Shown: positions 9,470 through 23,000 of the stretch, piece after piece | Layout of the letters: each line of letters begins with the position of its first letter | How positions within the stretch are numbered: position 1 is the first letter of the stretch | Source of the DNA: Chlamydoabsidia padenii | Lineage: Eukaryota; Mucoromycota; Mucoromycetes; Mucorales; Cunninghamellaceae | DNA: 64,000 nt | Direction of reading: 5' to 3' | NCBI GenBank assembly: GCA_025330725.1 | Contig: JAIWND010000009.1 | Coordinates: 620,001-684,000 of the forward strand | Program-made: the position numbers and the translations under genes | The notes under the pieces: generated by a model | Told to the model about the DNA's origin: nothing | Seen by the model: only the letters and a program-made list of their open reading frames with translations | Database searches by the model: none

Positions 9470-12400
9470 CTAGTGACCTGCAGCGGCCGAGTGTCTAAAG
9501 GGGCGGTGGTGGCGCTTGGGAGGATATTTCGGACGATTAGGAAGGATTCGGTCGCGTTCCAGATGAGACAGATGATGTTTACCATTACAACACATCCTTA
9601 GATCATCCAGTTTTTCTTCTTCATAGTCATCGTTATTGCTATGACTGGGGTAGGAGTGGCGATGACTGGAAGTGGTGGATGGATTGGTATGGTGGAATAC
9701 TTGCTGTAACAGTCTTGAAGTCCTACTGTCGTTCGAATGCATTGGTTTGATGTGTCGATGAGTGCTTTCAGGTGCTTTCGATAAGATATATTCCAACGAC
9801 TATTTGCAAACATTAAAAAAAAAAAAAAAAAGTTGATTAGAAACAATGATTCATAAGAGAGATGTATGATTCATTACCTCGACCCATGTAGCATGAGTAT
9901 CCATATCAGGCGCCGTCAATTTCATATCACCTTCGGATGTCGTTACTTGAATACTGACTGGTAAATGTTGTTCAGGACCATTAGGTGTCACCTTCATATC
10001 TTGGATTAAAGCTGTACAAAAAAAAAAAATAGAAGAGGATGTTTAGTGATTTGTTATTACATACAAGATCAAGACTTTACCACTTTTAGTTTTCACATCT
10101 CGGTCAGGTGCTCCAGGTGCATGGGTGCTCCAGTATAATGTTCGAGTATACGGGTGTATCCAAACGTACCGCTGATGAGGATTAGCTGTTCTAATAAAAC
10201 CATGGTGCCGAGGATGTTTCCATAACCAGTGACCCATCATGGTATCTGTAATTAGAGCAATTGCCGGTTCCGTGGTGGTGAGAGAGGAAGCGCCTGTTGG
10301 TGTGACCGGATGTGGTTGTGATGATGACGCAAACGATGATGTTGAGGCTCCAGGATGACGACCAGTGCTGGATGGCGGCTGATTCTTGGTATAATAATTA
10401 GGATTGACCATCGGTGCAGACAATGATCGGTATTCTGTAACTTGTTCTTCGTCTTCATCTAATGGAGTGATGGGTGTTGTTTGATGCATAGGCCATTTCC
10501 CTTTATCTTCCTGTGTTCCCGGCGTGCGTTGTCGAGATTGGTGTGGGCTGTTTTGAAGTAACATTGATGATCGAGCTAGCAATGCTGGTGGTGGTGGGCT
10601 GGTAGGTCGGGTAGGTACTGTCATCGTCATCGACTGGTGATCATCCATTGTTGTATTGTTGCTTGGAGTTGCCGTTCCTGAGGTCGATGTGGTGGTAGCT
10701 TCAGTTGAAAATGAGCGCTTGCTGTCGCTGCTTTCCCTTGGGTGTCCTTCCATATCGTCGGCACCTTCACCGTTTGCGCTCATGTCACATGTATGTCGTT
10801 TGTCTTGGGCGGGTTCTAGTGACTTGGCAATTGCTCCGGCTGTTAATGCTGACAATGGCGCTGTTACAGTGGAGTCGGTAGTGTTAGATGGTGTGGATGC
10901 TTGAGAATCTTCTTTATGTTGCTTCAAAGCGGCCGCTACTGCAGCTGCTATCATGGTATCCGCTTCAGATTGAGACAAGGTTTTTTCTTCTGCAGGTTTT
11001 GGTGTAGTAGTGTCATTGTCGTAATTGTCACACATGTGTGTTGTTGTTGGTTGATCCTTGTCGTTCACGATTGCTTCCGATGTACTACTGTTGTTGTTGT
11101 TTTCCACCAAAGCACCTTGTGGGTTGACCGGTGCTACATTATGAGTTGATGCGCTCGATTCATTATCGTCACCTTTGTCGCAGTTGTCGAGTTTATCATC
11201 CTTTGCTGTGGCTGGAGTACTATCTTTGTTATTGTCACCACGAGATAAGTCAAGATCGAGAGCAGTGGGATCTTGAGGTGTCGAATAAAGTGCTTTGCTG
11301 TCATCATCATCCACTGCTGTAGCTGTTTGATCATTCTTGTTAACATCACCACGGGATACCAACGCACCAAGACCAAGAGCAGCAGCACCAGAAGCAAGTA
11401 GTGCTCCCATAGTAGAAGTCTGTTGATCACCACGAATAGATTTATCCTTGTCATTATCATTTGTTTTTTCTTCAGAAGCCAAAGATAAAGGAGCAATAAG
11501 TGGCATGTTGGATCCGCCATCATGGCTTGTTTGTACACCCTTTTCTTCCACCATAGGAGCAGTTGATACAGGTGTGTCAGACTGAACACCGACGTGAGCC
11601 ACCGAGATTCGATCCGATTGCACACCCACATCTGCAATTGATGCTTGATCAGATTGGACACTAGCATCGGCACCATACACAGAATCAGATTGCACCGCCA
11701 TATCCGCCACAGAGACTTGGTCAGATTGTACGCCCATATCAGCACCATAAACTGGATCAGATTGCACCGCCATATCCGCCATAGAGACTTGATCAGATTG
11801 CACGCCCATATCCGCCACAGAAACTTTATCCGACTGGACACCCGCATCGTCACCGTAAACAAGATCAGATTGTACACCCACGTCGTCGCCATACACAGGA
11901 TCAGATTGCACCGCCATATCCGTCACGGAGACTTGATCAGATTGTATACCCACGTCGTCACCGTAAACAAGATCAGATTGTACACCCACGTCGTCACCAT
12001 AAACAAGATCAGATTGCACCGCCATATCAGTTACAGTGACTTTTTCGGATTGCACGCCAGTATCTACCACAGTTGGAAGCACCACCTGAGTAAATTGATC
12101 GACGGGCGGGGTTGGAGCCAGATACTGTGTCGCTTGTTCACATCCAGGTAAGGTGATAGATTGTATGGCCATGTCGACACCAACAGGAGGGTCGTCCGTT
12201 TGAATCTGGATTTCGTTCGCCACCACCACAGGTCGCACCATCACTGGATCAGTTTGAATTGCCTGAGCAACAACCTCCGCCGGTTTTTGAGTCGGTTCGT
12301 CTGTTTGAGTTAGCACATCTACCCCACGATGCGCACGAGCTTGAGCAATTGCACTGACCAGTCCTGTTCCAGCGGCACCAAATGCTGCACCTTTCAATAA

Positions 12401-15115
12401 ATCCTGGAAGGCTTCGTTGTTTGATGGATCTTGCTGTTGAAGCTGTTCAAATAGTGAGCTTTGGTGTTTGTCGTCATTGTTATTTGATTGTTGTTGAGCA
12501 GTGGCGCTTTTTCGGAATGCATCAGCCAAAGTCAATTCATCACCTAGTGATCTATGGACTTTTTGTTGTTGAGAGGTCGAGGATGAAGATGTAGAGGATG
12601 ATGGTTGTGGCGAAAAAGGACGATGTTTAGCAAGTTCTTGTGATAATGACGTTGTCGTGCCTTGTTGTTGTTGTTGTCGTTCTTGCTGCTGCTTCTGCTG
12701 TTGTTGTTGTTGTTGACTTTTAGATAGTTCCATAGAGAGTGATGTAAAACCAGCAGGTGTTGCCGTTGTTGATGTCACTTTATCAGGCTGATCTTCGTCA
12801 TCGTCGTCGTCTTCTTCATCATCAGAGTTGAATGAGGAATAGGAGTAATCGTCATCATCAAATGCCACCCGAGACGACCGCGGTCGAAATTCGCCAGTTA
12901 TTGAAATAGTGTTGTTGTTACTATTACTATTGTCATTGTTGCCTTTGAGTAACGATGTGCTGTTACTTCGACTATTTGTAGATAACATTCGCGCATGTGA
13001 CCGTCGTCGACTACGTCGTGGTTTTCGAGCACCAGGATCCGTGCCAGCAGAAGAAGGTAAGCCAGTACTGTTACTATGACCTGTAGGTGTCGCCTCCGTC
13101 GCCGCTTGACCAGCATCTTCCCACATCCGAGGATCATTTTGCATTTGTTCGATCAGTTCCTGAGAATCCGCCAACAGTTTCTTGAGTTCAAATTTCTCGG
13201 TTTTTTCCTTGTGTAGATTAGACCGGAGAGTAGAGACCATACGATGAGCGTGCCCAAGAGATGTTTTCAAAGTTTCCACCTCGATTGCTTGTTGTTGCTG
13301 TTGATGGCGATTGGAAAGTGTTGTCGAAGAAGAAGAAGGTGATAAGGATTTGTTTTGCTGCTGTTGGAGTAGTTGTGCCATGTTGGTCGTGCCGTCACCG
13401 CCACTTCCACCACCCATGCCTTCGTGATCCCCCTCAGCATCTGACCCCACCGCTGTATTACCACTGCCACCGCCATGAGTACCAAGATCAGTCAGATCTT
13501 GATGACTTTTCTTCGCAATCCGGGATTGAGCCTTGGCGATCGCAAGTTCAGATGACAGTACTTCGAGTTGTTTGGACTGTTCGGTTTTTTCACGTTGCAT
13601 AGTCGCCATATGTCGTCGCACTGTTGCCATTTCCTGTTCATGCCGTGTCTTGAGATTTTCGATCGCCGCCGTCAGTTTATCTTCACGGCCACGCACTTGT
13701 TCCAATTCACCTGTGATATCGGCCAATTGTCGGTTTAACTTGGTTTGTTCTACATTGGCTTTGCTGAGATGTTGCTGCAGTTCGGTCACCGACATGGTCA
13801 ATTCTTGTTTCGCCAACTCCAGATTCCAGGTTTCTTCTTTTAGTCGTTCTGTGAACAAATTGGGATTAGTCAAACACCCCGCCTTTTTTCTTTCTTTTGT
13901 TTATGTTTATGTTTTCTTTTTCCTTTTATTACCTTCTGCTTCATCCTTTTGACGTAATTGTTTCGTCAGTGCTTCGGCTGCACGTTCCAAATCGGCCTTT
14001 TGAATTTGTAGTGATCGGAGTTGTTCTTCTTTTTCTTGTAACAAAGTTTGCATTTTGCGCACCTCCAGTAAGAGCCCTTGACCAATTTCGGTGGCGAATT
14101 CAATATCCGTGTTTCGTCGATCATTATTGGGTACCTTGGACCGCCGTTTAGTAGGAGTGCTGCCAGCCAAAGGTGGAGGTAAAGGTAATAAAGACGCACT
14201 TGACGATTCTTGCATTGATGAGTTGGAAGGACTAGGTAGAGGATTCAGACCGTTGGATCGTTGACTGAGTAACTATTAGTGAGATAATAGGAGGAATGAT
14301 TAGTATCAAATTAGTGGTAAATTGATGATATAGTATGTATAAAAGAAGGAGAAGAGGAAGAATAATAAAAAGGATTACAAAAAAAAAAAGCAGAAAGAAA
14401 TATAGCAACTAGGGGATGGAAGGGAGATGATGGAGAAAGGGGAGTAAAATATATAAAGGGGGGAAGGACAACAAAAGCAAGAGATAGTGGCTTTCATCAT
14501 ACATACATATCATATGCATATTTCTTTTTTTTTCTTTTAGATTTGTCTTACCTTTTCTTTACGGCCAACACCCGGAATTAAAGAAGTGCGATATGAATTC
14601 AAATCACGCTCCAAGTACCGTAGCTTTTCCATTGTTTCGGGAGCTAATTGATCTTGATCGACACTGCCAGCACCACTAGTATATGTCCCAGTACTTGTCA
14701 AGCTGCTTGTAGAAGAAGAGTTATCCGGCTGTTGTTGTTCCATCCTAGTCGGTGTTGGTGATGTTTGACGTTTGACCTCCAGTTGTTGCATTTTGTCTTG
14801 TAATTGACGGATTTGTCGGACCAGCACGTTTTTTTCAATCCCGCCGCTCGATTCCTGCAGTTGCTTTTCCTTTTCTGCTAATTGGTGTTGTAGTTCCACG
14901 AGTTTAGTTGAATAGCTTTGTTGCTGTAGAGGCGATGTCGGTCTGGCTGTCAAATTTATCGAGTTGGGTGAAGTGGGTGAACTCCTAACTGAGGTCGAAT
15001 TGGATGGAGTTGGCAGGACTGGTGATAAAGAAGACGAAGCACTGGAATTACCACCTTCTCGAGAAGTTAGAGGCAACGAGATGGAAGGTTTAGGTGGTAA
15101 AGAAGAGGAATCCAT
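9470..15115 (-). CDS. NUM1: Num1/ApsA/Mcp5-like cortical anchor protein
   Basis: Large cell-cortex protein that tethers dynein (and, in yeast, mitochondria) for nuclear positioning. Model (minus): 15115-14552, 14272-13933, 13848-10081, 10011-9878, 9799-9470; 1711 aa. Seen: Ser/Pro-rich N terminus, predicted coiled coils (about residues 70-130, 230-420) with heptad-like Leu/Gln/Lys runs, Asn/Gln/Ser low-complexity stretches, then tandem short repeats with core VQSD (about residues 890-1060). The C-terminal PH domain begins near residue 1495 (MGHWLWK, then RYVWIHPYTRTLYWS) and crosses the last two introns. The Num1-type PH signature with HPYTRTLYWS is the decisive evidence. Yeast Num1 is longer (about 2750 aa) and has larger repeats; repeats here are only about 12-14 aa. 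First-exon ATG chosen because frame and coiled coil begin there. Confidence 0.9.
11575..12065 (-). repeat. In-gene tandem VQSD repeats of NUM1
   Basis: At least a dozen units of pattern (M/V)(A/G)VQSDxV(S/Y)xxD encoded back to back. Two sub-types alternate: VYGDD and VSVAD/VSVTD. At DNA level GATCAGATTG-type words recur about every 39-42 bases. The minus frame is the real one; the plus frame is also open by chance (His/Arg-rich) and is an artefact of the repeat. Confidence 0.85.
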
Positions 15116-15568
15116 TAGTTGTAGTCGGTTATTAAGGAGTGAATAGATGTAGATGGATTAAAGTTTAGTGGATATAGAGAGAGGGCGTAGTTGTTTAATA
15201 AGTTGAGTGATAAATGAGAGGAGGGAATCAAGTATATTTAAGTGATATAGTCGTGGGTAAATAAATAGAATAGAATCTAGTACTATAAAGATGATGATGT
15301 ATGGATATATAGAAGAGGAATAAGTTTGTCAATACACACAGAAAAGCAACCTGTACCCCACAAACATACAATAGTTGTTCTGTTGTGTATATCAAACAAA
15401 GAAAGTAAGATAAAAAGAAAAGAAGATAATAAATAAATAAAAGTGATGAAGAAGTAAAAGAGAAAGGATTAAAAAAAAAGGGGGGAATGGGGCAAAAAAA
15501 AACAACAATTGCACCAATATAGAGGCAATGAGCGGGATTTAAATATATGTGTCACCAAGCAAGACAGT
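15116..15568. other. Intergenic between NUM1 start and ACS-like stop
   Basis: Serves as NUM1 upstream region and 3' end of the next minus-strand gene. No gene found. Contains a copy of the dispersed motif, GCGGGATTTAAA at 15532-15543. Confidence 0.6.
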
Positions 15569-17204
15569 TTATTCAAGATATGATTTTATTGTTTGATTAA
15601 ATATATCAATCCCCTTTTTCACTTGAGACCATTCTAAGCTATAGGTTAGGCGGAAGAATCCGGGCTCCAAGAGATGGAATATTTGACCTTGAGCCACAAA
15701 TACACCATTGTCCAAAGCAGATTCCCATATGTCGGATTCCAATTTAAAAGTCATTATACTTCGGGAGAAGAGCCGACGGAGGTCGACTACTATAAAAGGA
15801 CCTACACCAGATGGAAGATAGGTCAGACCAAGTGAGTCAAGATAATCCGTCGCCAGGTTGTAAGCTTTTCGAAGCCGAGATTGACTTGTCGTAACAAACC
15901 TAAATATGAAGAAAAGAAAAAAAAAACAGATTAATCACATGGTTATCATAGTAGGCGGTAGAATAGTTAACTTACCAATCAATCCATTCTGTGTCTTTCA
16001 AGATATTACACGCCAATCGATCATTTACAGTTGACATATACCCAAACATCCTACATATAATCCAATAAGTATATACAAATGCATTAGTACAAAATGTATG
16101 AGTTTTGCATAATATATGTAATTACTTACGAGCTAAGAGTAACGGCGGATCGTAAATCAGGGTTATACTGATCCACAATAAATCCCAGTCGCAACCCATT
16201 CATGCAAAAGTCCTTGGACATGCCATAAATCACATGCACCAATTGTGGATCAATATAGTTTCCAATATCCGGTAGACTAAGGATCGATGTGAAGGGTTCA
16301 AAGGAGTCGTCGAATACGGAGAGGCCATACACTTCATCAAAGATCACATGAAGTGAATGATTTGAGGCAAAGGTCAAGATCTTGATCATATCTTGGACAG
16401 AATAGCAACTATATATATATATGTTAAGGATTAGATCAATTTACACAGACATGTTTCCTACTTACCATCCATGAGGATTTCTTGGGTTGGTGACCAGTAA
16501 GACTTTGGCATCAAGTCCAGGTGTGAATTCCCAATCCAGAGCCAGACCGCCATCCAAAGACGTATGAGGATAGACAGGCACCAAGTCCACCCCCGTACTT
16601 ACACAGACATCTAGATCAAAATTACCATAGTAAGGCGCAAATACCAGTACCGAATCACCAGGGTCCGCAAGCGATTGAATCAGTTGCCACACTGCCGCAC
16701 CAGCACCAGGAACCACCGTGATATTACGGAAATGCAAAGTTTCCACAGGTTTGAAGTGACGATTTAACAAGTCTGCCACCAATCCACGTAACATTCTTGA
16801 CCCATGAGGATCCCCGTAGTCTAAATCCTTTCAATAAAAACGAACAAAGACGTTAGAGTCTATATAATGAGTGATACACCAATGTCAAGTGCTTACCGAA
16901 GGTTCGAATTCCAAACAGTTACTGATCTAATTGATGGGTGGTGTTAAAAAAAAAAAAAAAAAAAGCAAACTGATAAGCACTCGTTTCAGTTGATTCTATT
17001 ATTTATATATACCTTATCCAGTAGTTCCTTTTCCATGAGATCGTTGTGTGCCAACCCCATATTGATACCACCGGTAGGATTGCGAGTAGGATGATACAAG
17101 GTTGGGAGGGCACGAATCAAGTTCACACGCAACGGCACAGGCGTCTCCAGATTGGCGCGAGCTCGTTTAGATATCTTGTTTGGTGTCGATGGTGCTTCTG
17201 ACAT
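15569..17204 (-). CDS. Class I/II aminotransferase, ACC-synthase-like
   Basis: PLP-dependent enzyme of fold type I, closest in motif layout to 1-aminocyclopropane-1-carboxylate synthases (SAM to ACC plus methylthioadenosine) and their relatives. Model (minus): 17204-17013, 16926-16897, 16827-16466, 16408-16130, 16050-15976, 15899-15569; 422 aa. Seen: NMGLAHNDL near the N terminus (ACS-type NxGLAEN), DYGDPHGSRMLR, NPRNPHG, FDEVYG (Asp219 for the PLP pyridine N), and YGMSKDFCMNGLRLGF with the Schiff-base Lys at 260. The ATG giving MSEAPST is used because the only longer in-frame start is non-ATG. Exon 2 is 30 nt. Many fungal members are not proven ACC synthases, so the exact reaction is open. 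Confidence 0.85.
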
Positions 17205-17732
17205 GGTTTGATGATCATAGGACAAGTAAAATATAAAAAAAAAAGAAAAGAAAGAACAAAAAATATTTCCCCATTTTTATTCGGAATTCGTCATAATGGA
17301 GCGGGGTTTCCAATTTAACAGGAATCCTAATGCCCAATATCGAACCCCCACCCCCACCTGGGTTGATATGAACTGACTGATTCGGGTGTTAGGCACTTGG
17401 ATTCACCATTAAATTTAGTGAGGAATGAATCTATTGTAGGTTTATGCTGGGTGGGATTATGCTTGTTTGGACGCAGGTGGTAAGTTGATGATCGGGATCG
17501 GGATTTGAACTTTGTGCAGAGCATTAACCCCGCATCAATCCTGACATACACATAGATAAGACAAATCATTGTTTTATTAAGATAAGAAGAGAAGATAGAC
17601 TACAATAAACTAGTTTTACATTGGATTACAATAATAAGAAAAAAAAGAAAAAGGGGAGAAAGGAGAAGATAGAGGAGTAATAAGATGAGTATAAATAGGA
17701 ATGAATATAAAGTATATATTATCTACAGTTAC

Positions 17733-17763
<31 letters not shown>

Positions 17764-17783
17764 TATTGGCACACCAAAAGATT
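17205..17783. other. Intergenic
   Basis: Upstream region of the ACS-like gene and 3' region of the 7TM gene. No gene seen. Contains motif copies GCGGGGTTT (17301) and TCGGGATTTGAAC (17498), the latter followed by TTTGTGCAG as in other copies. A 29-nt A-run ends at 17761. Confidence 0.6.
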
Positions 17784-19540
17784 CTAGTCCAGCTTGTTAG
17801 ATTGACGTGAAGGTGACCACATGGGAGTGAGTTCGACAGAGGCAAGAGACATGGTGGGAGTGGCTTTGATTTCCCCACTAGACCGTACGACGGGCTGAAT
17901 AAAACCAGTAAAAGGTGGCGCAGACGCAGTTTGCTGGACAGTATGAAGAGATTTCATTTGATGTGGTGTAAGCGAAGCTTGTTGTTGATAAGATGAAGTA
18001 GGTGAATACAATGAATGAAGGTTCTGGTTGACGAATTTGAAGGATTTGGGTAATGATGTGGTGGCACGTGTTGGCATCATTTCAAATGTGATATGTTGAG
18101 ATGGACGAGGATGTAATTGTTGCACATTATCTTTACGAAGATCATTGTCATCATCATCATCACCGAGCTGGATATCGCCATTGCCATTATGTTCAATGTC
18201 GACATTATAGTCGTCGCCATCGTCGTCGTCCCCGTCGTCATCATCTTTTTTCTTCTTTCTCTTCGTCTTGGTGTGATTCCTTCCCCCTAGATCGGTGTAA
18301 CTAGAATGGACACATTGTTGACATGTTGATGTATTCCGAAGACCAGGATAATCCACCCGTAAAGCTTCCACCAGTAGACTTGATTCAATAATGGCAAAGT
18401 AAACCGTGAATGCCTAAATGAAGAAGTTATTAATACAAAAGATTTCCCCATCTTGATCTTGATCTACACCATATATAGATGAATGATACTTACATCTGAT
18501 CGGTCACCCAAAAACATGGTTACTTTGAGTAAGTTCATGGTCAAGTTTACTACAAAAGTGAGAGCCAGGCATACAAGTGATTTTCGAGCAATGTATTCGA
18601 TGAGACAGTTATGATGACTTATCACCATTTTTGATTTACGAATATGGACATAAAGTCTAAACCAATAGAAGAAGAAGAAGAAGAAGAAGAAAGAAAGTTG
18701 ATAATTGGTTACAATCTTTTTTTTTTTTTTTTTTTTTTTACTTACCTTCTTACAAACATTCCACTGAGAAACAAATTGGCCAAAGCGTCACCTATAAAGT
18801 TAAGTATAATGACACCATTTGCCCTATTAAAACGAGTTAGTCAAATCCTTTTTGGTTTTCTTTTTAAGTTCTTACCAAGTAGCCCAACAAGTAGATCCAG
18901 AAACAGAAGTTGAGATATCCGGTGCTGAATGAACTGTAGGTAAAGACGCCAATTCATAAGGCCAATCCGCCAATCGAAGGGTAATCAGGGCAGCCCCTAC
19001 AATCTTGATCCATAAAGAATTCTTGTCGGATTCTAATATCAGTAACCGTAGAAACATCACTATATAAATAAAAAAGGTTAAAAGTTAAAAGAAAAAGTTT
19101 AATATTAGAAATACAAGATGATCACTTTACCAGCATAAAAGAGTAGATAATCCAGATGCCACAATCTAATCAATATGATATAAAAAGAAAGGAGTTCAGT
19201 CAATTCGATGTTTCCATTATTGTCACACTACTTACGATACCAGCAAAGGATAATAAGCACAAGTGGTGATTTCAAATAAAGGAATGAGACCATGTAGAAG
19301 CCCATAGATAAAAAATACAGTGACTTGAGACATATTGACGAGATGACTAATTTATAAAAACAAAAAGTTAATAATCAGTGTTCATTTTGTTATGCTTGTA
19401 GCTTACATTTTTCCTCGAGTGCGTTTGTATTGACGATAACAGACAATGAAATTACGGATACAAACGAGCACGGCGAGCCACATGCCAATCATGTTGATTC
19501 GATCAATCACCCGTTCACCATATTCTGTGAGTTGTGCCAT
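17784..19540 (-). CDS. Unrecognised seven-transmembrane protein
   Basis: Not assigned to a family. Model (minus): 19540-19407, 19346-19236, 19165-19131, 19059-18876, 18823-18746, 18656-18494, 18413-17784; 444 aa, all seven junctions frame-consistent. About seven hydrophobic segments are visible: MIGMWLAVLVCIRNFIV, VTVFFIYGLLHGLIPLF, a segment spanning exons 3-4 ending FLRLLIL, IVGAALITLRLADW, VIILNFIGDALANLFLSG, SLVCLALTFVVNLTMNLL and AFTVYFAIIESSLLVEAL. A soluble C-tail of about 190 aa carries a basic KTKRKKKK patch next to poly-Asp. Topology resembles fungal GPCR-like or other 7TM proteins, but no signature motif was recognised. Confidence 0.75.
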
Positions 19541-20027
19541 GAGATTGTTGTTTAATTGTTATTTTTATCGATATTGTTGTTTTTATTGTTGGTGGAGGTA
19601 GTGGTGTTGATGGTGGTTATAAAATTATTGTACCTGGTGTATTTTGTTGTTTATCGTCGTTGTTTTTTGATGTCAGAGAGAAGATGTACTGTCAAAGGAA
19701 TATATGGGCTCCCTCGATCAGTTATCGTTTCATTGACTATATCCAAAAAGTAAACAAAGAATAGAAATGTATGACGATCAATGGTCTATTCTTTTAGTTA
19801 AAGGGAAGAGAGAGAGAGAGAGAGAGAGAGAACGAAATTTATAAAACTTTCCTATTTACGTCGGGTGGGAGAAAAATGTCGGATGTTAAATTATAGTCAC
19901 ACGAAAAACAGTGGGGGCGGGGAAGATAGAGTGCGGAGGTGTGTCCTAAATAGGAACCAACCACACATCTGCTTTTTATTTTTATTTTTATATATAAAGT
20001 ATTCAAAGATTATATTACTATTCTATG
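19541..20027. other. Intergenic
   Basis: Between the 7TM start and the subtilase stop. Contains a (GA)n tract near 19808-19830 and AT-rich DNA. No gene seen. Confidence 0.6.
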
Positions 20028-23000
20028 CTATCCTATAATACCAAATTCTAGAGAATTCCAAGTTTCCCAGTCTTCTTTTCGATCAGCATCACCAAAGATC
20101 TTGAGAGCGGAGAGTCGTAAATGGTAAACACCTGGATCAGCAGGATATGTCTTGATGGTGGAAGAAGATAATAGGTTTTGAGTATCTGCCATTTCCGCTG
20201 CCTTGGCTGCTGCTGCTGATGGTGACAGGCTACCGCGATAGTCCAAAGCCACTTGTCCATTCCAATGAATCGAGTAATCATAATTGTCCCGGCCATTATC
20301 GTTACGAGGCACCCAAGCATTGTGGAACCTGGAGACATACCCTATTACCTTTTCTTGATGATGTTTATCCAACTTGATTAATTCGCATTTCAGGAGAGCA
20401 GTTGGACTGCCCAGTCGGATGTAGAGATGGAGTTTTTCGCCTTTTTCAAAGTTGTAGGTTGGGATCATCTTGGGTGCATTTCGTGAGTCGTCAGGTTGGA
20501 TCAATGTGCCGTCTACAGTTCCAATATAAGGATATCCTTTCTATTAGTAAAGATAGAGAAAGAGAGTTAAAATAAAAGACAATAAGATGAGGAGCCGGAG
20601 GAGTTTTACCACTAAATCCAAGATAGGTAAATCATGCTGGTTACCTAATATGCCAAAGTAAGGCACATGCAAGGCTTTGTCATCCATGTCATCATCATCC
20701 CCTACAGATGATTGTTGTATTCGGAGGAATCCACCATAGACCAAAGGAGAAGTAATTTGATCGATGTCATGGTGATCCATAGGAGGTTGTTGGAAGTGTA
20801 CCGAGATGTTTTTTGATTCCATGGGTTCCAAAAGAAAAGAATCTTGTTCGAATTGTACAAACCCATTGGTCACTTGGTATGTTGCATGTCGTGTTGGCAC
20901 CGCACTTTTCTTAAAGTTATACCCTATGTTTCAAATATTCACTGTTTAGTCTGTCTTCTTTTTTTAGGGGAGGAGTTGCTTACCTGATACAGCTACTGTG
21001 GGTAAGTGTTCGAGTTGATACCTTTTGGTGACATTAGATGTGTTTTCGATAGCAAGTTGAGTCAGTGGTTGGAAGTGATCAGTGTCGTTCAATGAGATCT
21101 TGTAAGGAGATACTTTGGTAGTAGCTAGGATTGAGTCGTATATCTATATGCATAAGAATGTATGAGTGATGTAAGAGATAAAAAATCAAGTTTCTTTTTT
21201 CTTTTTCTTTTTTTATTACCTGTACTAAACCAGCGCCTTGTTTTGCAATAGATTCCAAATGTACTCCGCTTGATGTATATACTGGTTTCGCATGGTTCAA
21301 TAAATGCCTGATGATGGATACTGGTGGTGCTTTTCCAGTTGCTTGCATCAATAAAGCCACACATCCACTAATATAGGGCTAAAACAAAAAGTAGTTAGAC
21401 ATCAGTGATCAATCAGTAGAAGAAGAAGCGCCGTCGCCGTTTATTCTTACCGTTGCCATACTTGTTCCACTCATGGTCGAGTAAGACCCTAAAATCACAA
21501 TTGTTATTAGATAGAAAACCACACATTGAATGTATACTTACCTAGCCCTAAAGGAAATGTAGAATACATGGATCCACCAACACCAGTAATATCAGGCTTT
21601 ACATGTAGCTCTGGATCAGGACCCCAAGTAGAGAAACTAGACCAAATAAAACAACAAAAGTCAGTAACAAATGTTTCTATTCTTTTATAACTGTTAATTA
21701 CCCCGACATTAGCCCGGCACTCTTGATGGCCATAGGATGAGATACAAACTTCATAGACAACTTTGTTCCACCCCTTTTCCGGTAATGCTGGAGCATAGTA
21801 GCACCATCTTGACCACGAAGAGAAGCTACAGGAATATGGACAAGTGGGTTACGTTCAAAGGCCATATTATCGTCGTCGTCATCTTGGTGATTTACATTGT
21901 AGATCAACAAACCAAGACCACCTGCTTTTTGGACCTCAATCGCTTTTTGTGCGTCATCACATCCACCACGTTGAGCCAATACCATTTTACCAGAGATATC
22001 TTGTTTGATCGGACCACACCCAGTTTCGTTTCCATCATCATCATCATCATTATCATCATGTTGATTTCTTGTTTGTCGGACCAAGGGAATGAATTCGATA
22101 TCCGTGTCATGCGTCAACAAAGTTGGTCCGTCCGTTAATGCATATTCTATACAAAAAGAAGAAAGAAAAATTAAACGTCAGTAAGTTATGTTTATTGTTG
22201 CTTTCATTACCATAATTGTCCAGTTCGTTGCCTTTATGATATACACGCAGCATTTGTTCTGCCCGATGAGCATTGTCGACTGACCCGACAGCAATTACAT
22301 GCTCACCAATAGCAGGTGAAGGCGTTCGCGCAATACCTTGAAAGAGATGTGTCTGATAAGTATCTAATCCTTATGTTATTCCCCTTTTCTTTTATTCACT
22401 TTACCATCTCTTCCTTCGTTTCCTTGAGCGACGACTACAATGATTCCACGATCGGCCAGGTTAGAGAGTGCTACTGCAAGTGCGTCCTAAAAAAAGAAAA
22501 AGTAGTAGTCAGTATTCAAGGCAACTATGAGGAGGGTTGACTGTTACCTACTTCACCCCAGGCACTAACACCGCCACCTAAAGACAGGTTTATTATGTCC
22601 ATTCCATCCTTTGCCGCCATGTCACTAATCACAAGTAAAAAGAATGAGTGATTTTTTAAGAGGGGTGAGTCCACTTACGCTGCTGCCAAGATTATATCAT
22701 CGTCCGTATCACCCTGACATCCAAATATTCTTTCAAAGATAAAAAATACAGTTAGTAAAAGAGTCGTTATTTTGACTCAAAGAAAGAAAAAAAAAAAAGA
22801 GAGAAGAAGTTTACCTACCTCCAAGCGCCTAATACTACCCCAGGAGCAACACCTTCGAATCCCTAAAAGAAGTGTAAGTAATCATTCACATATAATTGTT
22901 AAACCTTTTGCTTACCTTGTATGTATCATTGGCCGCCAAAATACCAGCAACATGAGTACCATGTCCATCACAAAGATCGCTACCATTAAAGAAGAAGAAA

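Noticed and set aside
11645..12151. His/Arg-rich plus-strand open frame (RLHRHIRHRD repeats)
   Set aside because: Antisense of the NUM1 VQSD repeats; opened by repeat composition only.
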